This document shows, piece by piece, positions 6,457 to 8,869 of a DNA stretch of 8,869 nt. Below the pieces are notes generated by a model. The model made no database searches and was not told where the DNA came from. It worked only from the letters and a program-made list of their open reading frames with translations. The stretch's first letter is position 1. Each line of letters begins with the position of its first letter. The position numbers and the translations under genes were made by a program. The stretch spans positions 1 through 8,869 of the forward strand of contig CAISKH010000251.1 in NCBI GenBank assembly GCA_903885865.1, written 5' to 3'. The stretch is from an uncultured Mucilaginibacter sp. (GTDB taxonomy: Bacteria; Bacteroidota; Bacteroidia; Sphingobacteriales; Sphingobacteriaceae).

Positions 6457-6490
6457 TCTCATATCTCACATCTAATATCTCAAATCTAAT
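6457..6490 (-). repeat. Heptamer-repeat element C, right arm (inverted)
   Basis: On the minus strand there are about five units (TTAGATT, TGAGATA, TTAGATG, TGAGATA, and a partial TGAGAG). The arm ends directly against the ATG at 6491, so element C accounts for the whole gap between rluD and the next gene. The transcript could form a hairpin that places the start codon at the foot of the stem. No ribosome binding site is present. Confidence 0.8.
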
Positions 6491-7327
6491 ATGACACCAT
6501 TATATATCAATTTTAACGGAGAAATATTACCAGCCGATAGCAAACTGCTTTCGATAGCTAACCGCGGGTTTAAGTATGGCGATGGCCTGTTTGAAAGCAT
6601 GCGGATGCTTAAGGGTCAGCTAAAATTTGCCGATATGCATGCCGACCGTTTGCAGCGCAGTATGAAAGCGCTCAAAATGGACGGCTATTCGCAAATGGAC
6701 GATTATTTTCTAAAGGAGAAAGCCGAGCAACTATCCATCCGCAATAAAGCCAGGAACGGGCGATTGCGTTTAACCGTATACCGCGACTCGGAGGGATTTT
6801 ATGCCCCGTCGCAAAATAAAGCGGGGTATTGCCTGGAGTTTCAACCTGCTGATGATTCGCGGTATGTTTTAAATGAAAAAGGTTTAATAGTCGATCTTTT
6901 CACTGATCTGCCCAAGGCGTGCAACTACCTGTCGAACATTAAAACCTGTAACGCGCTCATTTATGTTATGGCGGCCCTTTATAAAACCCAAAATAACCTT
7001 GATGAAGTATTTTTACTTAACCAGAACGGGTTTTTATGCGAGGCGGGCAGTTCGAACATATTTATCTGGTACCAAAACCATTTGTATACCCCGGCCTTAA
7101 GCGAGGGATGCGTAGAAGGGGTTATGCGGCAGGTAGTTATTAATATAGCGCGGCAAAATAATATCCCCATAACCGAAGCACAAATTAACCCCGAAATTTT
7201 ATACGAGGCCGATGAGGTTTTTTTAACCAATGCCAGCCGCGGTATACAATGTGTTATGGGGTACGGTATACGGCGATATTTTAATAAAATGGGTAAAATA
7301 CTGATAGATGAGGTTAATAAATCATAA
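6491..7327 (+). CDS. Class IV PLP-dependent aminotransferase / aminodeoxychorismate lyase-like protein
   Basis: This is a fold-type IV PLP enzyme of 278 residues, the normal length for PabC, D-amino-acid aminotransferase or a short branched-chain aminotransferase. Visible features: INFNGEILP at 6-14, RGFKYGDGLFES at 25-36 (the family's arginine and F-x-YGDGLFE motif), YLSNIKTCNAL at 146-156 with the PLP lysine at 151, and CEAGSSNIF at 183-191, where Glu184 contacts the pyridine nitrogen, followed by the phosphate-binding part EGVMRQ at 209-214. The combination of length, YLSNIK and EGVMRQ fits a PabC-like lyase, which makes 4-aminobenzoate for folate, but these subfamilies cannot be separated safely by eye, so no symbol is given. 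The ATG touches repeat element C and no Shine-Dalgarno site is seen. It may be transcribed from rluD through the repeat. Confidence 0.8.
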   Translation: MTPLYINFNGEILPADSKLLSIANRGFKYGDGLFESMRMLKGQLKFADMHADRLQRSMKALKMDGYSQMDDYFLKEKAEQLSIRNKARNGRLRLTVYRDSEGFYAPSQNKAGYCLEFQPADDSRYVLNEKGLIVDLFTDLPKACNYLSNIKTCNALIYVMAALYKTQNNLDEVFLLNQNGFLCEAGSSNIFIWYQNHLYTPALSEGCVEGVMRQVVINIARQNNIPITEAQINPEILYEADEVFLTNASRGIQCVMGYGIRRYFNKMGKILIDEVNKS

Positions 7328-7348
7328 ATATTATTATTGATTTTTGTA

Positions 7349-7356
7349 TACATTTG
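7349..7356 (+). promoter_or_regulatory. Putative -7 element upstream of the DUF1080 gene
   Basis: TACATTTG is an exact match to TAnnTTTG. It lies 47 bases upstream of the ATG at 7404 and 21 bases after the preceding stop codon. It argues against an upstream TTG start at 7344, since that would lie ahead of the predicted transcription start. No TTG is visible at -33. Confidence 0.45.
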
Positions 7357-7403
7357 ATAAAACCAATATTTTTAAAAATAAACCTCAAAATCGGACCAAT
7401 AAA

Positions 7404-8300
7404 ATGAAACAATTAACGCTGTTTTGTTGCGCATTTTTAATTACTGCGTCGGCATTTTCTCAAAAACTTACCAATAAATGGACATCATTATTAACTGCCG
7501 ACGGGCGTAATTTTGAAAAATTTATAGGCATCCCGCTTAAAACCCTAACCGATCCTAAATTGGATGGATGGGATAAAGGTGATGGCATGAACACCGGTAC
7601 CCCCCTTGGTTTAAATAACGACCCTTTGAATGTTTTTACCATTGAGATGGTTGACGGCAACCCTGTTCTGCATGTTTCCGGCGAAATATTCGGCGGTTTC
7701 AGTACGAAGGAGGAATATGGCAACTACCATTTAAAAGTTGAATTTAAATGGGGCGAAAAAAAGTATGCGCCTAAGCTGACTGTGAGACGGGATAACGGCA
7801 TTTTATTTCATGGTAAAGCGCCACGCGACCAGTTTTGGCACGTTTGGTACCGCTCGCCTGAGTTCCAGGTAGAGGAAGGTAATATGGGCGACCTTTATTC
7901 GTTGTCAGGAGTTGGTTCGGATATTCATGCCAGGGTAAAAGATACGGTTACTAAACGAGGATGGATATATGACCCAACAGCGCCTTTACACTATTTTGCG
8001 TCATGGGGAAAACCCGGGGAACCAGCGCCACCCAGCAACTTATCGCATTTAAAAGGTGATTTTGAAAAACCAAATGGTGAGTGGAACACTATAGAACTTT
8101 ATACTTTCGGGGATAAAGCCTGGTACGTTATTAACGGGCATGTGGATATGATAGTTGAAAACATTCGTACCGTACCGAAAGATGGCAGCCCTACCACACC
8201 GCTCACCAATGGGTTTATACAGTTTCAGTCTGAAGGTGCAGAATGTTATTACCGCAACATTCAGATCATCAAACTGGATAAGGCGCCTGATTTTAAGTAA
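7404..8300 (+). CDS. Secreted DUF1080 protein (3-keto-disaccharide hydrolase-like)
   Basis: The product has 298 residues and begins with a Sec signal peptide (residues 1-20, KQLTLFCCAFLITASAFSQ), so it is exported to the periplasm or beyond. The rest resembles the DUF1080 / 3-keto-disaccharide hydrolase family, a concanavalin-like jelly roll acting on sugars or glycosides. Visible strands and motifs: GNYHLKVEFKWG at 106-117, DNGILFHG at 130-137, SPEFQVEEGNMGDLYSL at 151-167, GEWNTIELYTFGDKAWYVINGHV at 225-247 in general outline, and FIQFQSEGAECYYRNIQI at 271-288, the family's usual closing strand pattern. Some members act in the 3-keto-glycoside route, but no dehydrogenase partner is nearby, so the substrate is unknown. 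The ATG at 7404 gives the signal peptide directly; the frame is open to a TTG at 7344 but that extension is polar and covers the promoter. It appears to be a single-gene transcript ending in a GC-rich hairpin. Confidence 0.82.
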   Translation: MKQLTLFCCAFLITASAFSQKLTNKWTSLLTADGRNFEKFIGIPLKTLTDPKLDGWDKGDGMNTGTPLGLNNDPLNVFTIEMVDGNPVLHVSGEIFGGFSTKEEYGNYHLKVEFKWGEKKYAPKLTVRRDNGILFHGKAPRDQFWHVWYRSPEFQVEEGNMGDLYSLSGVGSDIHARVKDTVTKRGWIYDPTAPLHYFASWGKPGEPAPPSNLSHLKGDFEKPNGEWNTIELYTFGDKAWYVINGHVDMIVENIRTVPKDGSPTTPLTNGFIQFQSEGAECYYRNIQIIKLDKAPDFK

Positions 8301-8304
8301 ACAA

Positions 8305-8323
8305 CCCCCACCAAAGGTGGGGG
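8305..8323. terminator. GC-rich hairpin after the DUF1080 gene (terminator or IS/REP-like end)
   Basis: CCCCCACC, loop AAA, GGTGGGGG is a perfect 8-base-pair stem starting five bases after the DUF1080 stop. On the plus strand it is followed by CTTTACC, only a weak T tract; on the minus strand by TTGTTTAC. It could end transcription of either neighbour. Its C-rich stem with a three-base loop also resembles the hairpins at IS200 ends and REP-type repeats. Confidence 0.55.
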
Positions 8324-8332
8324 CTTTACCTA

Positions 8333-8347
8333 ACCCCTGAAAGGGGT
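8333..8347. repeat. Short hairpin beside the transposase stop
   Basis: ACCCC, loop TGAAA, GGGGT. It lies five bases beyond the transposase stop (8353) and nine bases from the larger hairpin at 8305-8323. The pair may form the right end of the insertion sequence or an independent REP-like doublet. Confidence 0.5.
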
Positions 8348-8352
8348 ATTCG

Positions 8353-8820
8353 TTAGAACAATTTCAAATCTTGCGTTCCGTCTTCTTTGCGCTCTTCTTT
8401 CTCCTGATATTTTACATAGTTCTTTATCCGTTCTTCATCTACTCCTACGGTACTCACAAAATAACCGCGACTCCAAAAATGATTACCCCAATACGGTTTC
8501 TTCCGTAAACTTGGATAATTCTTAAACATCATTATCGCTGACTTCCCTTTTAAGATACCCATGAAATCACTTACACTCAATTTAGGTGCTATGCTACAAA
8601 CCAAGTGAACATGATCGGGTTGAATATTCATCTCTAATATCTCAACCTCTTTCCAATGACAAATTGCCCGTATTTTATTCTCCAATGTATCGGCAACAAC
8701 ATCCGTCAATACCCTAAAACGATATTTCGGCGTCCATACAATATGGTACACACAATAGTAAAAACTATGGGATAATTTCCTGTATTTCGTCACAGGTACT
8801 AATATAGCGGTTTCTGGCAT
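8353..8820 (-). CDS. tnpA: IS200-type Y1 (HUH) transposase TnpA
   Basis: TnpA cuts and rejoins single-stranded DNA at the hairpin ends of the element through a covalent tyrosine link. The product from the ATG at 8820 has 155 residues; a GTG three codons earlier (8829) is possible, but an AGGG about eight bases before the ATG favours 8820. Numbered from the GTG, the HUH pair is His73-Val-His75 in IQPDHVHLVCS, and the likely catalytic tyrosine is Tyr138 in IKNYVKYQ, with Gln142 four residues on as is usual. Other family features are YHIVWTPKYR near the N-terminus, LKGKSAIMMF at 93-102, and FWSRGYFVSTVGVDEE at 118-133. All key residues are present and length is normal, so the enzyme looks intact. 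A REP-associated transposase (RAYT) is a less likely alternative, given the WTPKYR and GKSA motifs. Confidence 0.9.
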   Translation of the reverse strand: MPETAILVPVTKYRKLSHSFYYCVYHIVWTPKYRFRVLTDVVADTLENKIRAICHWKEVEILEMNIQPDHVHLVCSIAPKLSVSDFMGILKGKSAIMMFKNYPSLRKKPYWGNHFWSRGYFVSTVGVDEERIKNYVKYQEKEERKEDGTQDLKLF

Positions 8821-8836
8821 AGCCTTCACCCTTGAC

Positions 8837-8855
8837 CTACCGCCTTAGGCGGTGG
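8837..8855. repeat. Subterminal hairpin ahead of tnpA (putative IS left end)
   Basis: ACCGCC, loop TTA, GGCGGT (8839-8853), with an outer C-G pair and one wobble pair. It lies about 17 bases upstream of the tnpA start, the place expected for the left-end hairpin recognised by TnpA. It could also fold in the 5' leader and reduce translation. Confidence 0.55.
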
Positions 8856-8869
8856 TTTAGTCATTAGAA

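Larger units (their letters stand above)
8305..8869 (-). mobile_element. IS200/IS605-type insertion sequence, tnpA only (ends approximate)
   Basis: A single Y1 transposase gene is flanked by subterminal hairpins: 8837-8855 ahead of the gene and 8333-8347 and/or 8305-8323 after it. No terminal inverted repeats or target duplication are expected for this family, which moves as single-stranded DNA. The exact ends cannot be set from one copy, and the left end may run past the window edge. No tnpB is present, so it is of the IS200 kind. Confidence 0.6.

Noticed and set aside
6979..7353. Minus-strand ORF overlapping the class IV PLP enzyme
   Set aside because: It is antisense to conserved motifs of that enzyme (including the CEAGSSNIF region) and has no family resemblance.

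Overview
The window looks like chromosomal DNA of a Bacteroidota bacterium, most likely a Sphingobacteriaceae relative (Mucilaginibacter or Pedobacter type). The reasons are the gene content (bacillithiol deacetylase, a DUF6588-like outer-membrane protein, a secreted DUF1080 protein), the absence of clear Shine-Dalgarno sites before most starts, and several matches to the Bacteroidota -7 promoter motif TAnnTTTG. This assignment is inference from protein style, not from a search. No RNA gene, CRISPR array or prophage is visible, and no stretch over 300 bases lacks a gene.

Layout. 1-499: the 3' part of bshB1 (plus strand), cut by the window edge. 510-1043: a small AT-rich predicted lipoprotein gene (plus) lying between two inverted heptamer-repeat arms. 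1134-1577: a small basic protein with a winged-helix-like C-terminus (minus). 1765-5262: a minus-strand cluster, in transcription order a DUF6588-like outer-membrane protein split into two frames, a PLP enzyme of the ACC deaminase/D-cysteine desulfhydrase family, and L-lysine 6-aminotransferase. 5376-7327: a plus-strand pair, an RluA/RluD-type pseudouridine synthase and a class IV PLP aminotransferase/lyase. 7404-8300: a secreted DUF1080 (3-keto-disaccharide hydrolase-like) protein with its own promoter. 8353-8820: an IS200-type Y1 transposase (minus) flanked by GC-rich hairpins.

The genes are mostly housekeeping and metabolic, with no evident shared pathway. The minus cluster brings together two amino-acid-acting PLP enzymes behind an outer-membrane protein, but a functional link is only a guess.

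The most unusual feature is a set of three non-coding elements (497-1133, 3127-3274, 6404-6490). Each is made of degenerate 7- or 8-base tandem units arranged as two inverted arms around a loop. In all three, one arm begins exactly at the stop codon of a gene (bshB1, the PLP enzyme, rluD), so the repeat contributes part of the stop codon. The sequences and periods differ, but the architecture and the stop-codon placement are shared. One element carries the lipoprotein gene in its loop, and another fills the whole gap between two genes, ending next to the ATG. I cannot name a described family for them.
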